This document shows, piece by piece, positions 17,086-24,947 of a stretch of DNA of 51,774 nt. Below the pieces are notes generated by a model. The model searched no databases. It was not told the DNA's origin and saw only the letters and a list, made by a program, of their open reading frames with translations. Position numbers and translations under genes: made by a program. How positions within the stretch are numbered: position 1 is the stretch's first letter; each line of letters begins with the position of its first letter. This DNA is from an uncultured Pseudomonadota bacterium. GTDB lineage: Bacteria; Myxococcota_A; Polyangia; Nannocystales; Nannocystaceae. The stretch spans positions 1 to 51,774 of the forward strand of contig CAJXVA010000008.1 of assembly GCA_913061055.1 (NCBI GenBank). Reading direction: 5' to 3'.

Positions 17086-18888
17086 GTGGACGACGTCGTA
17101 CACTTCGCCCGTCCGATGTCGCTCGAGACCGAACCCTTTCGCACGCTCCTTGAAGACCTCGCGTTTGTCGTGTTCGACGTGCTGGGGCAGCCGGGCCGCG
17201 CGGACCACGAACCGCTGATCGAGGCGGCGGTCCGTCTGGCGGCGGACCGGTTTGCGACCCACGCGGCCAAGTCGGATGCCAACGAGCCCACGTGGGATGG
17301 CGAGCGATTGCACCTCATTCCGGAGATCGGGGAGGCGCTGAAGGAGTTCATCGACGGAGGATTCCTCGCCGCGCCGTTCCCAGAATCCGATGGAGGGCTG
17401 GGGCTCCCGTACACGGTCTATCAGTCGATGATGGCCGCGTTCCAAGCGGCAAACCCAGGGACCTGCGCCTACCCGTTCCTCACCTCTGCGGCGGCCAACC
17501 TGCTGCGGGTGTTCGGCAACGAGTCTCAGAAGGAGCGGTTCATGCGACCGATGGTCGAGGGCCGGTTCTTTGGAACGATGTGTCTGTCCGAGCCCCACGC
17601 CGGGTCGTCGCTGGCCGACCTGCGCTGCCGAGCCGAGCCGCAGCCCGACGGCACGTTTCACCTCGTGGGCGACAAGATGTGGATCTCAGCCGGTGAGCAC
17701 GAACTCTCCGAGACGATCGTGCACTTGGTGCTCGCGCGTCTGCCCGACGCTCCAGCAGGGGTTCGCGGCATCTCGTTGTTCCTGGTGCCGCGCAATCACG
17801 TTGGCGAAGACGGGACGGTGGGGGCACGAAACGGGGTGTCGCTCATCGGCCTCAACCACAAGATGGGCTACCGAGGCGCGGTCAACACGGCACTGGCGTT
17901 TGGGGCCGAGTCGCCAGCGGTCGGGGAGCTGGTCGGAGCACCGCATCAGGGCCTGGCCGCGATGTTTCACATGATGAACGAGGCCCGGATCGGCGTAGGA
18001 CTCGGTGCGGCGATGATCGGGTACTCCGGCTACCGCGTGTCGCTGGCCTATGCGCGGGATCGGGTCCAAGGGCGTCACCCCGACCACAAAGGCGGCGCCG
18101 CGGTGCCCATCGTCGAGCACGCCGACGTTCGGCGCATGCTGCTGACGCAGAAGGTCTATGCCGAAGGGGGCATGAGCTTGACGCTGTACTGCGCGCGCCT
18201 GGTGGACGAGGCCGAGGACGCGACGGACGATGCGTCGAGACAGCGGTGCGAGGACCTACTCGCGATGCTCACTCCGATCGCCAAAGCGTGGCCGTCCGAG
18301 CACGGGCCCATCGCAAACGACCTCGCGATTCAGGTGTTTGGAGGCAGTGGCTACACCCGGGACTATCCGGTCGAGCGCTACTACCGGGACAACCGCCTCA
18401 ATCCGATTCATGAGGGCACCAATGGCGTGCAGGGGCTGGACCTGCTTGGGCGGAAGGTCCTGCTGCATCGCGGCCGGGCATTCACCCGGCTGGCCTCGGA
18501 GATCCAGTCCTCCATCGAACGGGCGACGGGCTTCGACGAGTTGGCCGCTGATCGTGATGGACTCGGGCATGCGCTCGGACTCGTGGTCGAGACCACTGGG
18601 ATTCTGGGCAAAGCCGCCGCATCGGGTCAGGTCCGCTTGGCATTGGCGAACGCGACCGAGTACTTGCACATGCTCGGGCACGTGGTGGTGGGCTGGATGT
18701 GGCTCGAGCAGGCGATGGCGGCGATCAAGGGACGTGATGCGGGGACGACCGCCGCCGACTTTGCGGCGGGCAAGATCCACGCCTCACGGTTCTTCTGCCG
18801 CTACGAACTGCCCCGCGTCGACCGGCAGGCCGCGCTCTTGAACACTCTGGATGACACCACGCTGACGATGCCCGACGCGGGGTTCTAG
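17086..18888 (+). CDS. Acyl-CoA dehydrogenase (large, DmdC-like type)
   Basis: A 600-residue FAD enzyme oxidising acyl-CoA to enoyl-CoA. Core motifs: MCLSEPHAGSSLADLR and MWISAGEHEL in the middle domain (flavin and substrate contacts), QVFGGSGYTRDYPVERYYRD, and the catalytic Glu in NPIHEGTNGVQGLDLLGRK. The extra N-terminal and C-terminal helical domains (about 480-600) make it the 590-600-residue subtype that includes DmdC and long FadE-like enzymes. GTG at 17086 or ATG at 17116 could be the start; the conserved fold starts a little after the latter. Last gene of the operon that begins at 11458; a hairpin repeat follows. Confidence 0.92.
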   Translation: MDDVVHFARPMSLETEPFRTLLEDLAFVVFDVLGQPGRADHEPLIEAAVRLAADRFATHAAKSDANEPTWDGERLHLIPEIGEALKEFIDGGFLAAPFPESDGGLGLPYTVYQSMMAAFQAANPGTCAYPFLTSAAANLLRVFGNESQKERFMRPMVEGRFFGTMCLSEPHAGSSLADLRCRAEPQPDGTFHLVGDKMWISAGEHELSETIVHLVLARLPDAPAGVRGISLFLVPRNHVGEDGTVGARNGVSLIGLNHKMGYRGAVNTALAFGAESPAVGELVGAPHQGLAAMFHMMNEARIGVGLGAAMIGYSGYRVSLAYARDRVQGRHPDHKGGAAVPIVEHADVRRMLLTQKVYAEGGMSLTLYCARLVDEAEDATDDASRQRCEDLLAMLTPIAKAWPSEHGPIANDLAIQVFGGSGYTRDYPVERYYRDNRLNPIHEGTNGVQGLDLLGRKVLLHRGRAFTRLASEIQSSIERATGFDELAADRDGLGHALGLVVETTGILGKAAASGQVRLALANATEYLHMLGHVVVGWMWLEQAMAAIKGRDAGTTAADFAAGKIHASRFFCRYELPRVDRQAALLNTLDDTTLTMPDAGF

Positions 18889-18969
18889 TACCTCACGCCC
18901 GAAGTCCGTGCCGGGTTTCTGCGCGACCCCCCTTCGGGGTATGGGGTCGCTCCGAAACCCTCGGTTCGG

Positions 18970-19043
18970 GAGGCCTGCGTTCGGGACCTTCTATCTTTGC
19001 CGCTGCGCATCCCTTCGGGACGCTTCGCTCTCTTGCTCCGAAC
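18970..19043 (-). repeat. 74-bp dispersed hairpin repeat, copy B (inverted)
   Basis: Reverse-complement copy of 10694-10767 (66 of 74 identical). The central hairpin is kept as GCGTCCC-GAA-GGGATGC, with one G-U pair, although the outer stem has diverged. Like copy A it lies between the 3' ends of converging genes (18888 and 19084). The adjoining 18889-18969 also has a short stem (CCCCCTTCGGGG near 18930). No gene is seen in the 195-bp gap. Confidence 0.85.
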
Positions 19044-19083
19044 CCTCTCGGCGAAACCCGAAACGGGCTTCATCACTGCGGTA

Positions 19084-20316
19084 CTAGGCGGGCCCCAAGC
19101 GTCGCTCCAGCAGGGCTCGCAAGGAGCGCGTCGGCGCGGCGTCCAGGGCGAGGGCGCGGTGGTGGGCCGCGTCCGCCTCGTGGCCGCAGCGGCGGTGCAG
19201 GTCGGCCAGTACGGCAAACCACTGGAACGAGCCGTGAAGCCATGACGGTGGTGCCACGCGCTGGAGGAAGGCGAGGCCGTCTTCGGGCCCTGTGTCCTGG
19301 GCGATGGCGACCGCGTGTCCGAGGCGTTGCATCGCGGAGGGGGCGACGTGCTCCAGGAGCGCGTAGCAGGCAACGATGCGATCCCACCGCGTGTCCTCGA
19401 ACCTTGCGGCTCGGCAGTGTTCGGCCGCGATGCCGGCCTCTGCGTGGTAACGGCTGAACGTGTCGCCGGTCGCTGCGCTCGCGAGCCAGCGCATGCCGGT
19501 CGCAATCGCCTCAGCATCCCAAAGGCTGCGGTCCTGTTCACTGAGCAGGAGCAGTCCGCCCACGCCATCGTCGCGGGCGCTCATGCGCGCACGGTGCAAG
19601 AACATCAGCGCGACCAAGGCCGAGGTCTGCGGCTCGGAGGTACCCGCGTGTTCGGCGAGCAGGGTGCCCAACCGGATGGCTTCGTCACACAGATCGACAC
19701 GCATCGACGTGTCCGCGCGAACCGATGCGTAGCCGCCCGTGAACAGCAGATGCAAGACCGAACGTACGACGGGGACGCGTCGGCGTTGCTCTTCCTCGGT
19801 GAGCTCGCCTGGGCGTAGTCCGATCGATCGAAGCTTGGCTCGCGCCCGTTGGAGTCGCTTGTAGACGTTGGCCTCCGTCGTGAAGAGGTGCTGGGCGAGC
19901 TCTGCAACGGTGAGTCCGAACAGGATCTTCCCGGAGAGAACGCGCCCAGCCTCGTGGGGCAGGGCGTCGTCGCAGCACGCGAACAGCATCGCGAGCTGAG
20001 CATCACGAACCTCGCCGCCCAGCCACGCTTCGGGAGCCGCAGCCGAATCGTCGGCGTCCACACTGGCCACGGCGGCGGCGTGTCGTCGCTGGGCCCGAAG
20101 CCGGTCGATCACCGCGTTGTTGGCGGCACGAAACAGCCAGGCCGCGGGGTGGTCGGGGACCCCGCGGGTTGGCCACGTGGCGAGCGCGGACGCCCAGGCG
20201 GACTGGACGGCATCCTCGACCAACTCCACGTGCTGCAACCCGACGCGGGCGGCGAGCATCGACACCACGCGTCCGTATTCGCGCCGGTAGACGCGCTCGA
20301 GGAGTGCGCCCGTCAA
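19084..20316 (-). CDS. ECF42-type RNA polymerase sigma factor
   Basis: A 410-residue sigma factor. Sigma region 2 is at about 5-80 (LVEDAVQSAWASALATWP, then AAWLFRAANNAVIDRLR), region 4 at about 125-170 (ILFGLTVAELAQHLFTTEANVYKRLQRARAKLR), and then a long C-terminal helical extension (VLHLLFTGGYASVRAD, EAIRLGTLLAEH, LLLLSEQDRSLWDAEAI) of the DUF6596/TPR kind. This layout, and an upstream YCII-domain gene overlapping by 4 bp, define the ECF42 group, which has no anti-sigma factor; the C-terminal extension is thought to control activity. The ATG at 20314-20316 overlaps the YCII stop. Confidence 0.9.
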   Translation of the reverse strand: MTGALLERVYRREYGRVVSMLAARVGLQHVELVEDAVQSAWASALATWPTRGVPDHPAAWLFRAANNAVIDRLRAQRRHAAAVASVDADDSAAAPEAWLGGEVRDAQLAMLFACCDDALPHEAGRVLSGKILFGLTVAELAQHLFTTEANVYKRLQRARAKLRSIGLRPGELTEEEQRRRVPVVRSVLHLLFTGGYASVRADTSMRVDLCDEAIRLGTLLAEHAGTSEPQTSALVALMFLHRARMSARDDGVGGLLLLSEQDRSLWDAEAIATGMRWLASAATGDTFSRYHAEAGIAAEHCRAARFEDTRWDRIVACYALLEHVAPSAMQRLGHAVAIAQDTGPEDGLAFLQRVAPPSWLHGSFQWFAVLADLHRRCGHEADAAHHRALALDAAPTRSLRALLERRLGPA

Positions 20317-20651
20317 GGCGTGTGAATCTCGATGACCTCGACGCCAGAGCCGGGCTTGACCAGACCCGGACAGGCGCTCGCGACCGCGATCGCTTCATCG
20401 AGAGATTCGGCCGAGACGATCATGTAGCCCCCGACCAGGTCCTTGACCTCGACGAGGGGTGCGTCGGTCTTGGCGTCCGAGGTCACGAGCTTTCCGGCGC
20501 CTAGTTTTCCGCCGAGGTCGACGAGGTTGTCCTCGAACTTCTTCATCCAGCCTTGGAAGGCGGCGTACCAGTCCTCCATGTTGCCGCCGGCGGGGGCTGG
20601 CTGGGGGTCTGGAGCGGGGATGCTGCGTTGCATGCAAAGGAATTTGGGCAT
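20313..20651 (-). CDS. YCII/DGPF-domain protein, ECF42 partner
   Basis: A 112-residue protein, start ATG at 20649-20651 (MPKFLCMQRS). The ferredoxin-like YCII fold is recognisable from KFLCMQR, EDWYAAFQGWMKKFEDNLVDLGGKL and GGYMIVSAESLDEAIAVASACP, ending GVEVIEIHTP. Proteins of this family are the standard genomic partners of ECF42 sigma factors, and the 4-bp overlap with the sigma gene indicates translational coupling. The catalytic or signalling role of these YCII proteins is unknown; they may be targets of the sigma factor. Confidence 0.88.
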   Translation of the reverse strand: MPKFLCMQRSIPAPDPQPAPAGGNMEDWYAAFQGWMKKFEDNLVDLGGKLGAGKLVTSDAKTDAPLVEVKDLVGGYMIVSAESLDEAIAVASACPGLVKPGSGVEVIEIHTP

Positions 20652-20794
20652 CGTGGGTTCTTTCGTTGGGCGGAGCGCTCGTTTGCGGCGAGTTCCGCGT
20701 CGTTCGGTCCCATGACGCGCCGGGCCGCCGAACTTGGACACTGTTTCTCAAAAAAACAGCGCCCGAGTTTCGCACGTTCTCGCGGCTTCGGCGG

Positions 20795-21496
20795 CTAGCT
20801 GGGTGGATCCGGGCGAGGGGCCTCTGGCAGCGCGGGCAGGGAGAGCCAACGGAACGCCCGCAGGACGGCTTGCTTGCCGCCGGTCTCGATGACCTCGCCG
20901 TGTGCCATGACCACTCGATCGAAGTCCCAGCCGGCGATCGTGGCGAGGTCTTCTCGGGCCAGATCTCGGCGCATGCCGATGCGCTCGAGCAGCGTCACCG
21001 CGCACCCGGGGTAGCCACCCAAGCACCGCATGGCCACCCGCGTCATCCACGGGGCGCTGCGGGAGATGTTGAACACCAGGTCGCTCACCAGCAGCGTGCG
21101 GCTGGGCTTGTGAAACAACACCACCTCGTTGCTCAGGGAGAAGCAGCGCAGAGCGTAGGTCTCGACCTCGTCTCCAAACGGGCTGGTCCCGGTGCTGACC
21201 ACCCCCTCGAATCGGACGTCCGAACGCTTCTCGGGCAGGCCAGGAGCGCCCCAACCCTCGAGCCCAGCGTCGATCCAGGGCCCGACGTACATGTGGTGGA
21301 AGAGGTTCGGCGCCAGGACCCACCGCGGGTCGCCAAGGTGCTCGACCACCGAGGGCGGAACCCCGATGGGGGAGTGCACCAGGAGACCATCGCGGAGCTC
21401 GAGCACCGTCATGCGTGCGCCGAGCTCGAGACCGAGGAAACGCTGGGCGGCGTCGAGCACGTGGACGCCGGGGGCAACGGTGTTGAGGCTGCTCAT
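20795..21496 (-). CDS. DUF4336-like, metallo-beta-lactamase-fold protein
   Basis: A 233-residue soluble protein. It shows the DUF4336 pattern: LRDGLLVHSPIGVPP near the N-terminus, APNLFHHMYVGPW, FSLSNEVVLFHKPSRTLLVSDLVFN, and a final RVVMAHGEVIETGGKQAVLRAF. These are degenerate versions of metallo-beta-lactamase strands and His sites (HH and MAHG), so metal binding is possible but the HxHxDH motif is missing. Function unknown. ATG at 21494-21496; divergent from the SDR gene at 21617 across a 120-bp gap with a GC hairpin (CCCGCG/CGCGGG near 21573). Confidence 0.6.
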   Translation of the reverse strand: MSSLNTVAPGVHVLDAAQRFLGLELGARMTVLELRDGLLVHSPIGVPPSVVEHLGDPRWVLAPNLFHHMYVGPWIDAGLEGWGAPGLPEKRSDVRFEGVVSTGTSPFGDEVETYALRCFSLSNEVVLFHKPSRTLLVSDLVFNISRSAPWMTRVAMRCLGGYPGCAVTLLERIGMRRDLAREDLATIAGWDFDRVVMAHGEVIETGGKQAVLRAFRWLSLPALPEAPRPDPPS

Positions 21497-21616
21497 GATG
21501 GGTGGCGGGGCCCGCCGAGGCCCAGTCTACCGCTCCGTGTGATTTGGCAAGCCGCACGGCGCCGCGGAACGTAACCCGCGCCTTCGCGGGGGAGTATCCC
21601 GTCGGAGGCAATCGAG

Positions 21617-22321
21617 ATGACGAACACCAAGCGAATCGCCCTTGTGGTCGGGGTCGGTCCCGGGCTCGGAACCGCAACCGCCCGCCGCCTGCACGCTGAT
21701 GGCTACCGGGTTGCCGTGGCGTCCCGAAACGCTGAGCGTCTCGCGGGCCTCGTCCAGGAACTCGGCGGATTTGCGGTCTCCATCGATGCGACAGATCCAG
21801 CGTCGGTCGAAGCAGGAGTCGCCGCGGTCGAGGAGGCCGTGGGCCCAATTCACACGGTCGTTTGGAATGTCGGCGGCGGGGTGTTTGGAACGCTCGAGAC
21901 GGTGGACACGGACGGGCTGGACCTGGCCCTGGGAACGAACACCCGGGGATTGTTCGTGCTGGCCAAGCGGCTGCTGCCTCAGATGGCAGAGCGCGGAGAC
22001 GGGGCGCTGGTCATCACCGGTGCCACGGCATCGCTGCGCGGCAAGCCGTTCACCACCGCGTTCGCAGCGGGCAAAGCGGCCCAGCGCTCGTTGGCCCAGT
22101 CGCTGGCTCGGGAGTGGGGACCGAAGGGGATCCATGTGGCGCTGGTGATCGTCGATGGAATGGTCGACCTTCCCAACACCCGCGCGCGCATGCCCGACCG
22201 CGCCGCGGAGTCATTCCTGTCTCCCGATGGGTTCGCGGCGACCGTCTCGTTCTTGCTCAGTCAGGCCCGCAACGCGTGGACGTTTGAGCTGGACCTCCGA
22301 CCTCACGTCGAAGCTTGGTAA
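21617..22321 (+). CDS. Short-chain dehydrogenase/reductase, Tyr-to-Phe variant
   Basis: A 234-residue Rossmann protein. The cofactor motif is VVGVGPGLGTATA (GxxxGxG type) and the strand-4 segment reads VVWNVGG in place of NNAG. The catalytic region reads TGATASLRGKPFTTAFAAGK: the Ser and Lys are in place but the Tyr of YxxxK is Phe. A subgroup of bacterial SDRs has this change, so it is probably real rather than a sequencing error, but standard SDR proton transfer is not possible. The end, IHVALVIVDGMVDLP, is also typical of that subgroup. Confidence 0.85.
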   Translation: MTNTKRIALVVGVGPGLGTATARRLHADGYRVAVASRNAERLAGLVQELGGFAVSIDATDPASVEAGVAAVEEAVGPIHTVVWNVGGGVFGTLETVDTDGLDLALGTNTRGLFVLAKRLLPQMAERGDGALVITGATASLRGKPFTTAFAAGKAAQRSLAQSLAREWGPKGIHVALVIVDGMVDLPNTRARMPDRAAESFLSPDGFAATVSFLLSQARNAWTFELDLRPHVEAW

Positions 22322-22349
22322 CGAGCCGCCTGGTGTGCGGGTCCGTCGA

Positions 22350-22670
22350 CTAGGAGACGAACTCGACGCCTTCCCGCAACAAGCCGTGCCAGCGCTTGCG
22401 GTCCAGCGCCGGCACCGACAGCCACTCCTTGAAGATCTTGCCCCCTGGGCCGAAGGGCTTGCCGTGTCCCTCCTCGACGAGCTCGGCGACACGTTGCTTG
22501 GGCAGCTTCACCACGAGGCCCGAGCCCTTGTAGTCGACCAGGGCCAGGAACTCCTTGCCGACCCGCAGGCAGGCGCTGCCCATGATCGTCCCTTCGACGA
22601 CGCGGCCATCCTCTCCCTGCAGCTCGGCGGCGAGGTCCCAGAATAGCTTCTCTGCGGTCACGTCCTGCAT
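22350..22670 (-). CDS. TfoX N-terminal domain-like protein
   Basis: A 106-residue protein starting at ATG 22668-22670 (MQDVTAEKLFWDL), with GGGA six bases upstream. The pattern GTIMGSACLRVGKEFLALVD, LVVKLPKQRVAELVEEG and a final segment with GKIFKEWLSVPALDR fits the small TfoX/Sxy N-terminal-like family found across bacteria, often standing alone. Function unknown in that form; a competence role is not implied. Converges with the SDR gene (28 bp) and lies 76 bp downstream of the desaturase on the same strand. Confidence 0.55.
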   Translation of the reverse strand: MQDVTAEKLFWDLAAELQGEDGRVVEGTIMGSACLRVGKEFLALVDYKGSGLVVKLPKQRVAELVEEGHGKPFGPGGKIFKEWLSVPALDRKRWHGLLREGVEFVS

Positions 22671-22746
22671 GGTCCCATGACGAACGGGGGGCCTGCGACC
22701 CGACAAGGCGCGGCAGAATCTCTCGGGGTTGGGTGGAGGTGAGCGC

Positions 22747-23748
22747 TCACGCCATGTTGGCGAGGGATGCTTTGCCGTGCCGCAGCGCCCCGAAGTCAGG
22801 GCGGTCAGCGCGATCCCCAATGCAGGCGCGCAGCACCTCGAGGTAGCTCTTCGAGTAGGCGGCGGGGTGTCCCTCATAGAAGCCCCGCTCCTTGAGAAGC
22901 GCGTGGGCTTTGGGGAGGTTGTAGCCGGGAACGCTCGGGAAGAAGTGGTGCTCGCAGTGATAGTTGACGTAGTTGGGCGAGACCAACGTGCGAGCGATCC
23001 ATCCTGCCTTGGTGGTGCGGGCGTGCCGACGGGCGTCCTTGTCCAACAGGTCGGGCACATTTCCGTGCTCTCCCATCACCCGGAGCCGAAGACACAGCGG
23101 GACCACGAAGATGAAGCCCGCCCACCATGCGGCGTAGGCCCAGGGCATGCCCAGGAGGTACAAGCCGCCGAACATCACCGTGTGGGCGACGAATGACGCG
23201 AGCCGGGCATGACGCAGGGTCATCCCGATCAGATACAGACCGTCTCGAATCCCCGTCCGCCCGCTGAGGTCGCGCACCAGCTTGCGCCTCATGCTCGCGC
23301 GTTGCACCGGGTAGGCGTGCACGAAGGGCAGGTCCGGGTCATCGATGGTCCCCGCGTGGCGATGGTGGGAGAGGTGACCGTTGCGATACGTGTCGAAGTC
23401 GATCAGGGTCGGGCCCGAGAACAACCATCGGCCCAGCACGCGATTGAGGGTGCGGGTTCGGAACAGCGCGTTGTGGGCGGCATCGTGGATGAGGATGCCG
23501 AGCCCGACGTATCGCCCCGCCAACAGGATCGCCGAAACGATGAACGTCACGGGGTGGGGCCACAAGCCAACCAGCGCGAAGGCGCCGGCGATGACGCCGA
23601 AGTTCGCGAGGACCTGGAGCCCCGCTCGGAGGTCGGAGGTCTGCATCAACGCGGCCGTCTCCTCTCGGGACAGGAAGTCTCGGACGCGAGCGCGGTCCTG
23701 GTCGACGTGAACACTCATCGGCAACAAATGTCGAACGGTGTTACTCAT
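22747..23748 (-). CDS. Membrane fatty acid desaturase
   Basis: A 333-residue integral di-iron enzyme. Three His boxes: HDAAH (88-92), HLSHHRH (125-131) and HCEHH (264-268), with hydrophobic helices at about 48-85 and 165-220. This is the FA_desaturase superfamily with Delta-type or beta-carotene hydroxylase relatives; it inserts double bonds or hydroxyls into lipids at the inner membrane. Start: ATG at 23746-23748, or ATG at 23716-23718 ten codons later; the second leaves room for an operator upstream. Divergent from the PaaX-like regulator only 20 bp away, which suggests shared control. Confidence 0.9.
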   Translation of the reverse strand: MSNTVRHLLPMSVHVDQDRARVRDFLSREETAALMQTSDLRAGLQVLANFGVIAGAFALVGLWPHPVTFIVSAILLAGRYVGLGILIHDAAHNALFRTRTLNRVLGRWLFSGPTLIDFDTYRNGHLSHHRHAGTIDDPDLPFVHAYPVQRASMRRKLVRDLSGRTGIRDGLYLIGMTLRHARLASFVAHTVMFGGLYLLGMPWAYAAWWAGFIFVVPLCLRLRVMGEHGNVPDLLDKDARRHARTTKAGWIARTLVSPNYVNYHCEHHFFPSVPGYNLPKAHALLKERGFYEGHPAAYSKSYLEVLRACIGDRADRPDFGALRHGKASLANMA

Positions 23749-23763
23749 ATGTCAAGTCGACAT
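23749..23763. promoter_or_regulatory. Candidate operator, ATGTC-N5-GACAT
   Basis: A perfect inverted repeat with 5-bp arms lies in the 20-bp gap between the desaturase and PaaX-like start codons; another ATGTC half-site lies at 23728. Very likely place for autoregulatory binding by the PaaX-like protein, but the short arms could occur by chance. Confidence 0.4.
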
Positions 23764-23768
23764 TACCG

Positions 23769-24593
23769 ATGGCCGATTTGAAGGACGCTTTCACGACCCG
23801 TTTGGCGAGCTCTGTGACCGCCAAGCAGGCGATTCTCACCGCTCTGACCGCCACCGGGAGCTCGCTCAGTACCGCTCAGCTTCGGCTGTGTGGCGCGCTG
23901 TTCGACGTGGAGGGGGCTGCGGTGCGGGTCGCGCTTGGCCGCCTCGTCGACAAGGGAGACGTTGTCCCCGAGGGCGAGGCCACCTACCGAATCGGTCCCA
24001 AGGGGCAGCCGATCGCAGAAACGCTTCAGCGCTGGCGCGATCTACCTCGGCTCACCAACCCGTGGCGCGGCGAGTGGATCGCGATCCATACCGCGCACTT
24101 GGGTCGTAGCCAGCGGCCGCAACTGCGCCGCCGAGAGCGGGCGTTGTCGCTGTTTGGTTTTGCCAGCGCGTCGGATGGGTTGTGGGTACGACCTGACAAC
24201 CTCCGCGTCGAGCCGGCTGTGCTTGCGTCGCGATTGTTCGAACTCGGCCTCGACCCGGAGGCGATCATCCTCGGCAGAGCTTCGTTCGTTCAGGAGCCCC
24301 AAGGAGGGCTCGAAGAGCTGTGGGACCGGAAGACGATCGAGGCCGGGTATGCAGCGGCCGAGAAGGCGATGGCGACCTGTCTCGACGGATTCGAGCGGAC
24401 GAGCATCAAAGAGCGCGCCCGCGATACTGCGACGATTGGTGCGGCGGTCATCGGCATGCTGACCTTCGACCCCCTGTTGCCGGCGGAGCACGTCGATGCC
24501 GACCTCCGTCGAGTCGTGCATCGCCGCATGCTGTACTTCGACCGTGTCGGGAAGCAGGCCCTCGCCGCTTACTGGCGGGACCAGGGCGACTAA
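23769..24593 (+). CDS. PaaX-like transcriptional regulator
   Basis: A 274-residue DNA-binding protein. N-terminal winged helix at about 15-75 (LSTAQLRLCGALFDVEGAAV, then RVALGRLVDKGDVV), central segment WRGEWIAIHT with RRERALSLFGFASASDGLWV, and a C-terminal helical domain ending MLYFDRVGKQALAAYW. This order matches PaaX, the phenylacetyl-CoA-responsive repressor, though this copy is shorter and sits by a desaturase, so the ligand is probably a different acyl-CoA (inference). Last 4 bases overlap the convergent phnA gene. Confidence 0.75.
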   Translation: MADLKDAFTTRLASSVTAKQAILTALTATGSSLSTAQLRLCGALFDVEGAAVRVALGRLVDKGDVVPEGEATYRIGPKGQPIAETLQRWRDLPRLTNPWRGEWIAIHTAHLGRSQRPQLRRRERALSLFGFASASDGLWVRPDNLRVEPAVLASRLFELGLDPEAIILGRASFVQEPQGGLEELWDRKTIEAGYAAAEKAMATCLDGFERTSIKERARDTATIGAAVIGMLTFDPLLPAEHVDADLRRVVHRRMLYFDRVGKQALAAYWRDQGD

Positions 24594-24931
24594 GCCTTCT
24601 TCACGATCGAACTCTTGAGCTTCATCGGGCCGAAACCGGGGATCTTGCAGTCGATGTCGTGGTCGCCGTCGACGAGGCGAATGTTCTTCACCTTCGTCCC
24701 CGCCTTCAGGGCGCTGGCAGCCCCCTTGATCTTCATGGTCTTGACGACGATGACGTCGTCTCCGTCGGTGAGGACGTTGCCAACCGAGTCACGGATGCCG
24801 GCCGCTGCCGACAGCTCGGGAGCGTCCGTCGTTGGAGACCATTCGTGGGCGCACTCCGGGCAGACGAGCAACGCACCATCCGGGTACGTGTGCTGCGAGC
24901 CGCACTTCGGGCAGGGAGGCAGGTCGTCCAT
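24590..24931 (-). CDS. yjdM: PhnA/YjdM family zinc-ribbon protein
   Basis: A 113-residue protein. N-terminal zinc ribbon: CPKC and CPEC pairs (residues 7-27). C-terminal domain: RDSVGNVLTDGDDVIVVKTM, KIKGAASALKAGTKVKNIRL and a final VDGDHDIDCKIPGFGPMKLK, the well-conserved PhnA fold. Despite the old name, the family has no shown role in phosphonate breakdown. Ends convergent with the PaaX-like gene and starts 16 bp downstream of the LOG gene end, same strand. Confidence 0.93.
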   Translation of the reverse strand: MDDLPPCPKCGSQHTYPDGALLVCPECAHEWSPTTDAPELSAAAGIRDSVGNVLTDGDDVIVVKTMKIKGAASALKAGTKVKNIRLVDGDHDIDCKIPGFGPMKLKSSIVKKA

Positions 24932-24947
24932 CGGCGCGACTGTGCCT

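Noticed and set aside
20741..20759. Small CTGTTT/AAACAG inverted repeat downstream of the DUF4336 gene
   Set aside because: Low GC stem and the T-run is inside the loop; not a convincing terminator.
21570..21600. CCCGCG/CGCGGG hairpin between divergent genes as a possible regulatory element
   Set aside because: Short GC palindromes are expected by chance at this base composition and nothing else supports a function.
24590..24931. The PhnA name suggested phosphonate use
   Set aside because: The family is not tied to phosphonate breakdown and no phn genes are nearby.
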